Shown in pieces: positions 1-8,820 of a stretch of 53,091 bases of DNA. Source of the stretch: a virus; IMG/VR virus record IMGVR_UViG_3300021963_000167, positions 1 through 53,091 of that record; one strand, given 5' to 3'. The position numbers were made by a program, and so were the translations under genes. Under the pieces are notes generated by a model. It did no database searches and was not told the DNA's origin. It saw only the letters and a list, made by a program, of their open reading frames with translations. Position 1 is the stretch's first letter; every line of letters starts with the position of its first letter.

Positions 1-1403
1 ACCATAAGTGGAGTTCCCGAGACTGTTGCATTTGTGAGTGAAAATGATGATGCATTTCCCAATTTTTCAAAAGTAGGTGATGTAGTATAGGTTGGTTCAA
101 GATATAAAAACACAACAGCAGGAGCACCACCAGTAACAGTAGCACCGCAAGTAAGTTTTTTAATTATAAGTTCTCTACTATTAATTTTATTGTTTGATGT
201 AAGGTTACTCTTGACTGAAATTAAGTGTGAAATAGTATCTGCTGGTATTGCAGTGCTTCTTATTGAATATGCTGCAAGTGGATAATCAGTTGGAGCAATA
301 TATCCTTCAATTGCACCCATAACTGATGCTCCACATATAGTCACACCAAGTCCAGAATTTCCTGATAGTTCTGCAGCGACATATCCAATTTTAAGTGATG
401 GATTATCTAAATGGACATCATCATTTTCATTACTATAATGATCGTGATGAATAAAAATCATATCTCCATTAGTTGGATTTTCTATCGCATAACGCATTTC
501 TCCGGCACCTAACCAACGGAAATTAATTTGAAACACATTTAACTTTTGTGGATTGAGAGTTACCAGAGATGGATTGGTTGTTCCACCAACACCAGTAAGA
601 TTATCTTCATTCCAATCTTCCTGATAGACCCAATTTTCTGTTTGATTAACTCCTATTTGCGCCGTTGATGATGTTGCAACAAGTGTTCCACTACTCGTCA
701 TAGAGAAGGTTCCACTCTTTGGTCCAAGACTATTTGAGAGGAATATTACCTCATTACTTTTATAATCTACCGTCCATCCCGAAAATGTATGAGTTCCAAT
801 TCCTGCAGCATTATCAAAAGTAGTTGATCCTGCACCAATACTTACTGTTGTAGCAGTTCCTGCAAGAGTAACAGTAATATTTTCTGTTCCTGATGCTTTG
901 GTGTTTATAGTAAATCTGTGAATGTGTGCCTTTCCACCATTTGCACGAACAATACCAAACTTACCATCAGTATTATATCCAACCTGAAGTGCTTGTTCTT
1001 GAGTAAAGAATCCTGCTCTTTGAGAATATCCAGTTCTTCCTTCATCAAATTTTGCAGTAAATCTTGCAAGAGCACCTTGACCTGGACGATACCTTACTGT
1101 TTTTTTAGAACGAACGACTCCATATCCATAAGCACCAGTTCCTGTTGATGCTTGAATTAAAGTATTAGAAGTTGTAATTCCCGTTCCAAAAGAATATCTT
1201 TCGATTTTATTTGAATCAAATCCATAAAGTCCATCAAACTGAACAACTGGTGTTGGACTAACTGTGAGTAATTCCCCAAAAGCACTTCTAGAAGATGCTC
1301 CATCATTTATAAGTTTCCCATATTGATCTGCACGAATATAAACTTCGTGAAGACTTCTTTCCTGATTTAGATAATCTTGTGTAGTCTTATTCCACTGGGC
1401 CAT
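1..1403 (-). CDS. Large virion-like protein, 3' end beyond window
   Basis: An ATG at 1401-1403 opens a frame of 467 codons with no stop before the window edge, so the C-terminus is missing. The N-terminus reads MAQWNKTTQDYLNQERSL. The rest is rich in Gly, Ser, Thr and Asn with many short beta-like segments (for example GTENITVTLAG and SGTFSMTSSGTLVA), no Cys cluster and no signal peptide, which is typical of phage head or tail surface proteins. It starts 3 nt after the stop of the 68-like gene, so it belongs to the late head operon. In T4 this place is held by gene 21, the prohead protease; I see no protease motif in the visible part. I do not recognise the family. A structural role is inferred from context and composition. 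Confidence 0.75.
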   Translation of the reverse strand, partial: MAQWNKTTQDYLNQERSLHEVYIRADQYGKLINDGASSRSAFGELLTVSPTPVVQFDGLYGFDSNKIERYSFGTGITTSNTLIQASTGTGAYGYGVVRSKKTVRYRPGQGALARFTAKFDEGRTGYSQRAGFFTQEQALQVGYNTDGKFGIVRANGGKAHIHRFTINTKASGTENITVTLAGTATTVSIGAGSTTFDNAAGIGTHTFSGWTVDYKSNEVIFLSNSLGPKSGTFSMTSSGTLVATSSTAQIGVNQTENWVYQEDWNEDNLTGVGGTTNPSLVTLNPQKLNVFQINFRWLGAGEMRYAIENPTNGDMIFIHHDHYSNENDDVHLDNPSLKIGYVAAELSGNSGLGVTICGASVMGAIEGYIAPTDYPLAAYSIRSTAIPADTISHLISVKSNLTSNNKINSRELIIKKLTCGATVTGGAPAVVFLYLEPTYTTSPTFEKLGNASSFSLTNATVSGTPLM

Positions 1404-1406
1404 TTA

Positions 1407-1727
1407 TCAATCAATCCATTCCAATTTTGATGGGTGATATCTTTGTGTGCTTTTAATATTTAAATTTTTTTCTACAACTGGATAAATTTGGTGAACAACA
1501 GCACCTGGATACTCAGATTGTAGTTGCTCACCAAGATCTCTTGGGGAAGGAATTCCAGTTTTTGTGACCATTTCTAAACGATATAAACTTCCATTCCAAA
1601 CCACATCAGCGATATATTCTTCGCCAACTTGTTGTGGATGTTCTGATTGTGAGTTGATATAAAGATTTCCTGTGAAATCACCGGCAATATTAACTGATTC
1701 TGAGATAAATTGCTCGAAAGATTTCAT
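1407..1727 (-). CDS. 68: Prohead core protein, gp68-like
   Basis: A 106-aa protein starting MKSFEQFISESVN. The place directly after portal and gene 67 is that of T4 gene 68, a minor scaffold-core protein of the prohead, and the N-terminus resembles gp68-type proteins. The centre carries a compact domain, VVWNGSLYRLE followed by a PSPRDLGEQL helix and EYPGAVVHQIYPV. The same domain pattern occurs in the 647-aa protein between the terminase genes (near residues 475-520 there). The start lies 1 nt beyond the stop of gene 67, suggesting translational coupling. Assignment rests on synteny more than on sequence; the shared domain has no function I know. Confidence 0.6.
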   Translation of the reverse strand: MKSFEQFISESVNIAGDFTGNLYINSQSEHPQQVGEEYIADVVWNGSLYRLEMVTKTGIPSPRDLGEQLQSEYPGAVVHQIYPVVEKNLNIKSTQRYHPSKLEWID

Positions 1728-1728
1728 A

Positions 1729-1890
1729 TCACTCCTCTTCTTGGTCCCCTTGATTAAACATAGAGTTTGCTACTACAGGACGAAAATCATCAATTTTTTC
1801 AGATGCTTTTGTAAAGAGTAACTCTTTAATCTTGTCGCTAATCTGAGATGGAGATTCATCCGTAGAAATCATGTCCATTAAATCATCCAT
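1729..1890 (-). CDS. 67: Prohead core protein gp67
   Basis: A 53-aa acidic protein, MDDLMDMISTDESP at the start and GDQEEE at the end. T4 gp67 has the same build: MEGLIEAIKSND at the N-terminus, a helical middle and a Glu/Asp-rich tail, although the T4 protein is longer (80 aa). It is a scaffold component inside the prohead that is cleaved during maturation. The gene lies between portal gene 20 and the 68-like gene exactly as in T4. A consensus late promoter at 1919-1926 is 29 nt upstream of the ATG. No Shine-Dalgarno sequence is evident. Confidence comes from position, size and the acidic tail. Confidence 0.65.
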   Translation of the reverse strand: MDDLMDMISTDESPSQISDKIKELLFTKASEKIDDFRPVVANSMFNQGDQEEE

Positions 1891-1918
1891 TTTTATAATC
1901 CAAGTTAATAGTCGCTTT

Positions 1919-1926
1919 TATTTATA
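1919..1926 (-). promoter_or_regulatory. Late promoter TATAAATA
   Basis: Exact T4-type late promoter octamer on the minus strand, 29 nt before gene 67. Its TAA is also the stop codon of gene 20 (1922-1924). In T4 this octamer is read by the gp55 sigma factor with gp33 and gp45. Confidence 0.7.
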
Positions 1927-3613
1927 TCTCTCCACCCTTGGGCATTTCTACTGCTTTAGTATCTACTTGTGTTACTTTTACATCTGATCTTAAATCGGGT
2001 TCCATTATTGGTTGCCCAAGATCCATTCCTGCAGTTTCTGGTTCTAAAGGCATACCTGTTGCAGGATCTACTGGAATACTTGGATCTGGAATAATACCAT
2101 CCTTAATTTCTTTTTCAATTAATGCATCCTGCTCAATAATTTCAACATCAGTTTGCCTTAAAATTTTACGTCTTACATAATCTTGAGAAAAATATTTACC
2201 AATATAAGGTTCGGCAACTTGAACCATATTCAATCTTTCATTTAATAATTCTGCATCCTTAAGTTCTGCAAAGTGATTATCATATAAGAAATCATATTGA
2301 ATATGCTCATCCATTTGCTGCCAATCTTCTGGCGTAATGATGTTCTTAAGAATGAGTTGAGTTCTCAGCATATCACTAAACATATATGAGAATCTCTTTC
2401 TCAGTCTAGAAACAAACTTACTGAACTTAACTTCATCCCGTAGAATTTCTGAAGAACGACCAAGATTAAAACCACCTTCTCCGTCCATTCTTGAGGGTGG
2501 AACATTCAGGGAACTGTAAAGTTTTTTCTTAAAGTATTCAATATCTGTAATTTCTCCAAGGTTTTGCCCACCCGGAAGAGTCGTAATTTCAGTTCCTCTA
2601 CCACCCTCACGACGAGGTAACCAAAAGTCTTCAAGCATAGACATAAACTTTTTATCATCACGAACCTCACCAGTATTTGCATCATATACTAGTTTGTTGC
2701 GATAACGCATCATTACATCACGGAGATATTGCTCAGCCTTTACCTTAGGAAGATTTCCAACATCAATATAGAAAATACGACGTTCTGGTGCGCGTGATAG
2801 TCTATAAATTACCAAAGAGTCTTCAATCATTCTAAGTTGATTGAGAGACTTAATTGCTTTATGTAAATATGAAAGTGATGATCCTTTATTTCTATCTACA
2901 AGACCGGAAGTACAATAAGTGATAGAATCCTTAGTCATACGAATTCCAGCATTTGATCCACCAAGACCACCTGGTGCTGGAGTTCCTGTTGGATATGTCA
3001 TTTTTGGTTCATATACAAAATATTCTTCAATCTCAGGAAACTCATAATCCATCGGATTATCGACCATTCGATTTGAAACTCTGTACTTATCACCTTCTTT
3101 TTTCTTTGCTTGGCGAACATAGCGCATTTTCATAGCGTCTATGTATCTCAGTTCCTGTATTCCTGCTTCAGGATTTTTAAAATCAATTACTTTGTGATAA
3201 TAAAGTCTACCATCAACATACCAATTTCTATAAATTTCGTGAGATTTTTTATCAAAATCTAAAAGTTCTAAAATATGCTTGAACTCTTGTCTGATTTTCT
3301 TTTTGATACCATCACTAGCGTTCAAATTATCCAAATCAATTTGAACAGGACTGTCATTAGTATCTGATACAATTGCTTCATTTACAATATCTTCAATAGC
3401 ACTATCACACTCTGGGTGAAGTGCCATTTCCCGATATCTTTTAATTAGATCAAATTCGGTTCTGTAAACACCTTCAATATCTACATACGAACCAAAAAAT
3501 CCACTACTTAAATAATGATCAACCCCGTCCTCCTTATTTGGAGGAACGGGGGAAACAACGCCGGATGATAATGGTTCATTATCTTCAATTGAAAAACCAA
3601 AAAGTTTCGCCAT
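1922..3613 (-). CDS. 20: Portal vertex protein gp20
   Basis: A 563-aa protein (T4 gp20 is 524 aa) that forms the dodecameric portal at the head vertex through which DNA is packaged and to which the neck binds. Recognisable portal stretches include YREMALHPECDSAIEDIVNE near residue 63, the YIDVGNLPK core near 280, NLGRSSEILRDEVKFSKF near 385 and FVSRLRKRFSYMF near 402, the g20 region widely used to survey cyanophages. It lies between tail tube gene 19 and gene 67 as in T4. The C-terminal 60 residues are Pro/Asp/Glu-rich and probably flexible. A late-like AATAAATA lies 30 nt upstream. Confidence 0.97.
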   Translation of the reverse strand: MAKLFGFSIEDNEPLSSGVVSPVPPNKEDGVDHYLSSGFFGSYVDIEGVYRTEFDLIKRYREMALHPECDSAIEDIVNEAIVSDTNDSPVQIDLDNLNASDGIKKKIRQEFKHILELLDFDKKSHEIYRNWYVDGRLYYHKVIDFKNPEAGIQELRYIDAMKMRYVRQAKKKEGDKYRVSNRMVDNPMDYEFPEIEEYFVYEPKMTYPTGTPAPGGLGGSNAGIRMTKDSITYCTSGLVDRNKGSSLSYLHKAIKSLNQLRMIEDSLVIYRLSRAPERRIFYIDVGNLPKVKAEQYLRDVMMRYRNKLVYDANTGEVRDDKKFMSMLEDFWLPRREGGRGTEITTLPGGQNLGEITDIEYFKKKLYSSLNVPPSRMDGEGGFNLGRSSEILRDEVKFSKFVSRLRKRFSYMFSDMLRTQLILKNIITPEDWQQMDEHIQYDFLYDNHFAELKDAELLNERLNMVQVAEPYIGKYFSQDYVRRKILRQTDVEIIEQDALIEKEIKDGIIPDPSIPVDPATGMPLEPETAGMDLGQPIMEPDLRSDVKVTQVDTKAVEMPKGGEI

Positions 3614-3642
3614 AATTTATTTTTTAACTTAATTCTTTAGAC

Positions 3643-3650
3643 TATTTATT
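3643..3650 (-). promoter_or_regulatory. Late promoter-like AATAAATA
   Basis: One mismatch to TATAAATA, overlapping the TAA stop of gene 19 (3649-3651), 29 nt before the start of gene 20. Confidence 0.45.
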
Positions 3651-4218
3651 ATGCTTCCTCAGTTGAAGGTGTCCAGTACTGAACTTGGAATTCAACAGTA
3701 AATTCTTCTATGGTGTCAGAAGAATCATAAGAAAGGTCAATTGCTGCGATATTAGTTGGAAAAATATCAAAGAATTTGTATGTTGCTGCAGTTTCTAAAC
3801 CAGTTCCTACAGCAGTATTCTTTCCTACTGCACTAACCCCTCTTCTAAATTGCTTAACAAAAGCATCGCACATATAATCATTGGGGTCAGTAAAACCACT
3901 TCCATCAGCATACTGTCCAATTGACTGCATCCACTGTTCCATTGCATCCCTAATAAGGAAATCTTGGTCGTTGATGATAGTTACAGTCCAAGTATCGAAT
4001 GTTCTGTCTCCTGCAACTTTAAAAATTCTTCCTCTAAAAGGAACATCAATAGACGCAATATTTGATGCAGGAAGTGCAGCTGATTTACACAACATTCTAA
4101 AAGTTGGTGTATTGATATTTATTCCTGCAGGTGGCGATGGAATACTTACCTCAAATAGATTGGGGCGGGCTCCACCCCCAATAAGTGCCGATTTAAAGTC
4201 TTGAATAGAGTGTGCCAT
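3649..4218 (-). CDS. 19: Tail tube protein gp19
   Basis: A 189-aa protein (T4 gp19 163 aa) that stacks as hexameric rings to form the inner tail tube. Typical features are the N-terminal RPNLFEVSIPSPP strand, the ALPASNIASIDVPFRGRIFKVAGDR segment (given here as ALPASNIASIDVPFRGR, near residues 49-65), FDTWTVTIINDQDF near 80 and a beta-rich C-terminus ending in EFTVEFQVQYW. It follows sheath gene 18 and precedes portal gene 20 as in T4. A strong Shine-Dalgarno sequence (AAGGAGGA) lies 12 nt before the ATG, unlike the small genes of the accessory block. Confidence 0.96.
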   Translation of the reverse strand: MAHSIQDFKSALIGGGARPNLFEVSIPSPPAGININTPTFRMLCKSAALPASNIASIDVPFRGRIFKVAGDRTFDTWTVTIINDQDFLIRDAMEQWMQSIGQYADGSGFTDPNDYMCDAFVKQFRRGVSAVGKNTAVGTGLETAATYKFFDIFPTNIAAIDLSYDSSDTIEEFTVEFQVQYWTPSTEEA

Positions 4219-4250
4219 TTTTTAAGTCCTCCTTATTTTTTGGTTTAGAA

Positions 4251-6848
4251 TCAAACAGTACCAGCAACTTCTTCAAAACTTACACCCGTTCTAGTTGCAA
4301 CGAATGTGAGTGTAACATAGTTAATAGATTTGGCAGGTTTTAGGTAGATGTCAGCTCTAAATTCATTGTTATCAATAACATCTGGAGTGTTATTTGATGA
4401 ATCACAAACAACTAAGAAACCATAAAGACCACGTTTTGCCTGAACATCACGGAGATATGGTTCAACAATATTTCTAAAGTTTGCTCTTGTTATCTCATCA
4501 TTTAATTCAAAGAGTTGAGCCTGGCCACTTCTTTCGAGTGCTTGTTCAACTGTGAGGAACAAGCGACGAACATTAATTCTATCGAATGCGGATGCATATC
4601 CAAGAGCAGTCTTATCGCCAAAGAGAAGAATACCAATACCAGGTTGTTGAACTATAGCGTTAATTCTTTGGGGATAAAGTTGATCTCTTTGTGCTTTATT
4701 TGGACTATATGCAAGTTTAATTGCATTATTTAAAATTCCTCTTTGCTGTCCTGCAGGCGAGAACCAAGGATAGGCTTGAATACTAGTTCTTACACAAAGT
4801 CCAGCAACATCTGGGTTAGTTGGAATGTATCTGAACTTATTATTAAATCTATCATAGGTGTACTTATATCCAGTATCAAATACTGCATATGAAGATGAAG
4901 GGAGGAAAGAGTAGAATGCAATAATATTATCTGTAATTTGATCTGTCGTTAAATACTGTTTAAGTCCAGTTCCAAATTCGGGTTCGGATACAACATCCCC
5001 TCTATGTGGCGAAAGAACCGCCATACAATCCTTTCTTTGCTCTGCAATTGATATCAGGTGCGCTGCTTTTGCTTGTGATTCAAATTTATCAGCAAGACCA
5101 GGACCCATAATTAAATAATCAATTTGAGTTTCATCTCTATTTGCAAAAAGGTCATAAGAATTGAGTAAATCGCCAAGAGTCGCAGTCATTGTTCCAGTTT
5201 CACCTGGTGTAGAATCTGGATCTCCATAATCCTTACCACCATGTAAAACATACTGAGCATTACCAATTGCACTGAATACTTTATCTTGGGCAGATTCATT
5301 CCATAATCCTTCGCCTACAGTATATGGTGTAAATAACTCAGAAAATCCTGTCTGGAAAACCTCTTCATTATTTTCTCCATCTGAAGGGTTATCTCCAGCA
5401 TAAAGATATTGCGAATACTGTGCAAGATATTCTTTATACCAAATTCTTGTACCAGGATTTACCGCAGAAACTGCGTCAACTGCCTTAGAAAGATTTAAGA
5501 ATTTTTCTAATAAATTACCTTGAATTCCAGTAACATCTCCAGTATCATCAATGACTACAACGTGAATACAATCATTTCTACCATTTCTATCTAAAACATA
5601 TCTGGTAGTTATTGGCTTAGGCGCAATAGATTTCCAATATATGTCAGCATTAACAAGATCAAGTTTTTGCTCATCATACCAATCCTTAACTTGCGACCCT
5701 CCAGTAGGAAGTGCATATGAAGTTACTAATCCAACAGACTCATCTATAAATCTAACAGTTGTTATTCCAGATGTTACAGTTGATGGTCTAATTGAAAATG
5801 CTCTGTTCTTTGCCTTATATGTAATATATTCATCTGCATCAGTACCAATTGCAACTCTAGAAATAATTTTTACATCAACAGAGTCATCTCTAACGCCAGT
5901 AACAATACCTTTGATATATCCAGTGAATGATGAATTTATTCCTGTTGAAAGTGTATATGTTACATTAGTTAAAGAAACTGTAACACCAAGACCAACTCCA
6001 TTATCAGATCTAGCTATAAGAGTATTGTAAGTTGTAGTATTGATACCAATTATTTGATCTGCTTTGTCGTCAATAATGCATACTTTAAGATTATTTGACC
6101 AAGAACCTGGATTTTTTGCAGTGAACATATATCCTGCAACATCATCAGCATAGTTTAACTGATAATCATCAAAGTTTTTAATTTTTAGCTCTGGTTCTCC
6201 AACAACAGAAGTACCATTAGTTGTGTAAATGTCTGTAATCGCAAAAGTAAATCCAATTCCAATTGTTGCTGTAGTAGCAACACCAACTACGCCTGTTCCT
6301 ATGCCAATTACATCATTTTCATTGAAACCATTACCACCATTATTAATTGCAACAGTAACAGTAGATCCTAAACCAGCGGTATCAGCTGCAACTGTAATTG
6401 TAAAAATGGCACCAGTGCCACCTGTGGGAGTTACGCTATAAGTAGAAATCCCTGTTGACGATACAACATAAGTTCCAGGACGCCTATTTGTATTAATTCC
6501 TATTGCTACTGTATCAAGATTGGTGTCAATTGCCTCACCACTTCTAATTCTTCTTGCATTAGCATTGATTAGAGAGTCCGAATCTGTTCTTACAATCTTC
6601 ATTACTCCGCCGTAGGAGAGGAAAGAAGATGCACTCATCCAATATTCATATTGTCCATCAAGAGACAGTGGTTTCCCAAAAACATTAATTAAGTCCTTTT
6701 CTGTCGGAATGTCGATAGGATCATCAACTGGACCTTGTGGAAATGGAGCTGCAATTACTCCAATATTGTCCAATACATTATCAGCTCTTCCTACTGTTAA
6801 ATCAACCTCTCTGATTAGTACACCAGGAGATAATTGAGGAGTCGCCAT
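4251..6848 (-). CDS. 18: Tail sheath protein gp18
   Basis: An 865-aa contractile sheath subunit (T4 gp18 659 aa). The N-terminus LSPGVLIREVDLT and C-terminus with INVRRLFLTVEQAL near residue 760 and LYGFLVVCDSSNN near 805 are sheath signatures. About 200 residues are inserted in the exposed N-terminal half. This insert contains a Gly/Val-rich stretch (near 135-210) with NNGGNGFNENDVIGIG, a repeat type also present in gp14, gp8, the 2625-aa and the 4070-aa proteins. An ACGGAGA Shine-Dalgarno sequence lies 7 nt before the ATG and a late-like AATAAATA at 6882-6889. Confidence 0.96.
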   Translation of the reverse strand: MATPQLSPGVLIREVDLTVGRADNVLDNIGVIAAPFPQGPVDDPIDIPTEKDLINVFGKPLSLDGQYEYWMSASSFLSYGGVMKIVRTDSDSLINANARRIRSGEAIDTNLDTVAIGINTNRRPGTYVVSSTGISTYSVTPTGGTGAIFTITVAADTAGLGSTVTVAINNGGNGFNENDVIGIGTGVVGVATTATIGIGFTFAITDIYTTNGTSVVGEPELKIKNFDDYQLNYADDVAGYMFTAKNPGSWSNNLKVCIIDDKADQIIGINTTTYNTLIARSDNGVGLGVTVSLTNVTYTLSTGINSSFTGYIKGIVTGVRDDSVDVKIISRVAIGTDADEYITYKAKNRAFSIRPSTVTSGITTVRFIDESVGLVTSYALPTGGSQVKDWYDEQKLDLVNADIYWKSIAPKPITTRYVLDRNGRNDCIHVVVIDDTGDVTGIQGNLLEKFLNLSKAVDAVSAVNPGTRIWYKEYLAQYSQYLYAGDNPSDGENNEEVFQTGFSELFTPYTVGEGLWNESAQDKVFSAIGNAQYVLHGGKDYGDPDSTPGETGTMTATLGDLLNSYDLFANRDETQIDYLIMGPGLADKFESQAKAAHLISIAEQRKDCMAVLSPHRGDVVSEPEFGTGLKQYLTTDQITDNIIAFYSFLPSSSYAVFDTGYKYTYDRFNNKFRYIPTNPDVAGLCVRTSIQAYPWFSPAGQQRGILNNAIKLAYSPNKAQRDQLYPQRINAIVQQPGIGILLFGDKTALGYASAFDRINVRRLFLTVEQALERSGQAQLFELNDEITRANFRNIVEPYLRDVQAKRGLYGFLVVCDSSNNTPDVIDNNEFRADIYLKPAKSINYVTLTFVATRTGVSFEEVAGTV

Positions 6849-6881
6849 TTTTTTCTCCGTAATCTCAGTTTAACTAAAAAT

Positions 6882-6889
6882 TATTTATT
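6882..6889 (-). promoter_or_regulatory. Late promoter-like AATAAATA
   Basis: One mismatch to the T4 late octamer, 33 nt before the sheath gene start; followed by the Shine-Dalgarno GGAGA. Confidence 0.5.
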
Positions 6890-6928
6890 AAAACAATACT
6901 TTACGTGGGGGAAATATGACGCGAATAT

Positions 6929-7159
6929 TTACCAATCGGGATATTCCCATTTGATATTGCATGATAGTCCTTTTTTTGAGGCAATAACTCTTTTTACTGT
7001 ACATTCTTTGCACTCATACGAAAATGAAGATGCAACCGGTCCCCTATCTTTGCGTGTTCTATAAAATCCATCTATTAAATTTTTTACTTCACAGCAAACT
7101 CTACATTCTCTATCTGTAAGTAACAAATGACCTAATTTAATTTGCTTATCTAAATCCAT
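6929..7159 (-). CDS. Small zinc-ribbon protein, endonuclease VII-like pattern
   Basis: A 76-aa protein if started at the ATG 7157-7159, which overlaps the TAA stop of gene 17 (TAATG), a coupled arrangement; a frame extending 5 codons further upstream lies inside gene 17 and is less likely. Two Cys pairs, RECRVC near residue 18 and ECKEC near 50, with a run of basic residues between them (YRTRKDRG), make a zinc ribbon. The C..C-F-C..C spacing recalls the zinc-binding end of phage recombination endonuclease VII or small HNH-type proteins, but the catalytic His-Asn part is not seen. It sits between terminase and sheath genes. Function unknown. Confidence 0.7.
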   Translation of the reverse strand: MDLDKQIKLGHLLLTDRECRVCCEVKNLIDGFYRTRKDRGPVASSFSYECKECTVKRVIASKKGLSCNIKWEYPDW

Positions 7160-8805
7160 TACATATATTCCCACATATAAGCACGATCTCCATATTCATC
7201 TAGATGCCATCTATCACCATCTTGATCAACAAAACTATCTTCATCTAAACCGTCAGAGACAAATCCAAATGGTGACATATCTTGTTCAATTTGATTCCTT
7301 TGCTCTTCGTACAATCTCTTTCTTACGTCTTGATCCGTAAGTTCTTTAAAGTAATCTTGTGCAACCAACCAAGCATAAATTACGAGACACATTGCTAAGT
7401 CATCGTTACATCCTTCTTCTGCTTCAAACGAATTGTGTTTTTGTATAAAGGTTGTAAGCTCACTAATAATCTCATAATCATTTAAGTATAGTTTATCCTC
7501 CTCAATCATTGTTTTTAGATTTAGACATCCAACTTTTTTTACTGTTTTGGACATCTTAACTCCCAATTGAGTCTTCTTTCCAGAAAACCCTTGCCCCACA
7601 ATTTGACCTGCTCTTCCTCTCATAGAGCACATAAGAAGATTATTATATTCCAAATCATATTGAAGAATGGAAGCCACTTGATCTCCAACATCATTAACTT
7701 CACATAAAATATAAGCATCATTATAACTTTTTGCTATATCGTAAATAATACTTGGAAATAACATTGGTTTTATTTCATTATTTCGATACTTAGCAACTAC
7801 TTTATGTGGGAACTCCGTAATATCTACCACAGCAAACGCAGAGTAATCACTTCCTACGCCTCTAGCAACGTCTACAGTGATTAAATAGTCGTGTTCCTCT
7901 ATAGGATCCACATAAACGTCTAGACCCGCGCTACGGGTCTTAGGGTGGTCATATACGAGAGTTCTGAGTTTGCTTGGAGCAATTAGAGTATCGACAGATC
8001 CTAGAAATTCACATTCAAACTCTACCTTAAACTGAGAGTCTGAAGTATTTGCAATTGTTTGCTTTTTCCACTCTTCATCCCTTCCAGGAACTTCACTCCA
8101 ATGAACATCTGTGAATACATATTCATTTTTACCCTTCTCGGCATCGTGCCACATTCGGTAAAAATGATTCATACCGTGTGGGGTAGAAACTATAATAACT
8201 TTAGTATTTTTTCCGGAAGTAATTGTAGGATAAACTGAAGCGAAGAAAGAATCTGCAATGTGATTTGGAACGAAAGCAAATTCATCCAAAAATAAGATAT
8301 TGAATGACATACCACGAACCGCAGAAGCAGAAGTAGAAGCAGCCAAGATCTTACTTCCATTCTCCAATTCAAGAGATCCTTTGTTCCAAGATATAATACC
8401 TTGCTGCATCCACTTGGGTAGATTTTCATATGCAGTTTGAAGTCTGTCTAAAAGTTCTCTAGCAGTAGCTGCTTTGTTTGCAAGAATACCAATATTTACA
8501 TTATCATTAAAGACTGCATAGTGAAGTAGAAAAGATACCACAGTGGTACTTTTTCCAGTTTGTCTGGGCATCTTACAGATATTGAATCTGTGATTATGGA
8601 AATTTCTAATTAATTTTTCTTGAAAATGATATGGTTTAAATGTCTGCAATCCATGATCAAGAGTTACAATCTTTACATAATTATTTGCAAAATAAACGGG
8701 ATCCTCTTGGCATCTAACAAACTCAAGAATTTGTTCTTGAGTAAATTCAATTGCAGTATTTGCCTTTTTTAATAAAGGATTACCAAGATAAACATCATTT
8801 GACAT
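7159..8805 (-). CDS. 17: Terminase large subunit gp17
   Basis: A 548-aa packaging motor and nuclease (T4 gp17 610 aa). The ATPase half shows Walker A MPRQTGKST (residues 79-87), Walker B ILFLDEF (170-176) and the coupling motif VSTPHG (206-211). The nuclease half shows the RNase H-like acidic residues in TVDVARG (Asp312), CEVND (Glu369) and NDDLAMC near 470. It pumps DNA through the portal and cuts concatemers at headful. In T4, 16 and 17 are adjacent; here a 647-aa gene separates them. The stop overlaps the start of the zinc-ribbon gene. Confidence 0.98.
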   Translation of the reverse strand: MSNDVYLGNPLLKKANTAIEFTQEQILEFVRCQEDPVYFANNYVKIVTLDHGLQTFKPYHFQEKLIRNFHNHRFNICKMPRQTGKSTTVVSFLLHYAVFNDNVNIGILANKAATARELLDRLQTAYENLPKWMQQGIISWNKGSLELENGSKILAASTSASAVRGMSFNILFLDEFAFVPNHIADSFFASVYPTITSGKNTKVIIVSTPHGMNHFYRMWHDAEKGKNEYVFTDVHWSEVPGRDEEWKKQTIANTSDSQFKVEFECEFLGSVDTLIAPSKLRTLVYDHPKTRSAGLDVYVDPIEEHDYLITVDVARGVGSDYSAFAVVDITEFPHKVVAKYRNNEIKPMLFPSIIYDIAKSYNDAYILCEVNDVGDQVASILQYDLEYNNLLMCSMRGRAGQIVGQGFSGKKTQLGVKMSKTVKKVGCLNLKTMIEEDKLYLNDYEIISELTTFIQKHNSFEAEEGCNDDLAMCLVIYAWLVAQDYFKELTDQDVRKRLYEEQRNQIEQDMSPFGFVSDGLDEDSFVDQDGDRWHLDEYGDRAYMWEYM

Positions 8806-8820
8806 AATAAAACCTATTTG

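Noticed and set aside
918-1148. Plus-strand frame of 76 codons
   Set aside because: Lies opposite a long uninterrupted minus-strand gene, Ser/Cys/Ile-rich composition typical of an antisense shadow.
5641-6441. Plus-strand frames inside the sheath gene
   Set aside because: Antisense of repeated Gly/Val/Thr coding; no ribosome site and no separate composition.
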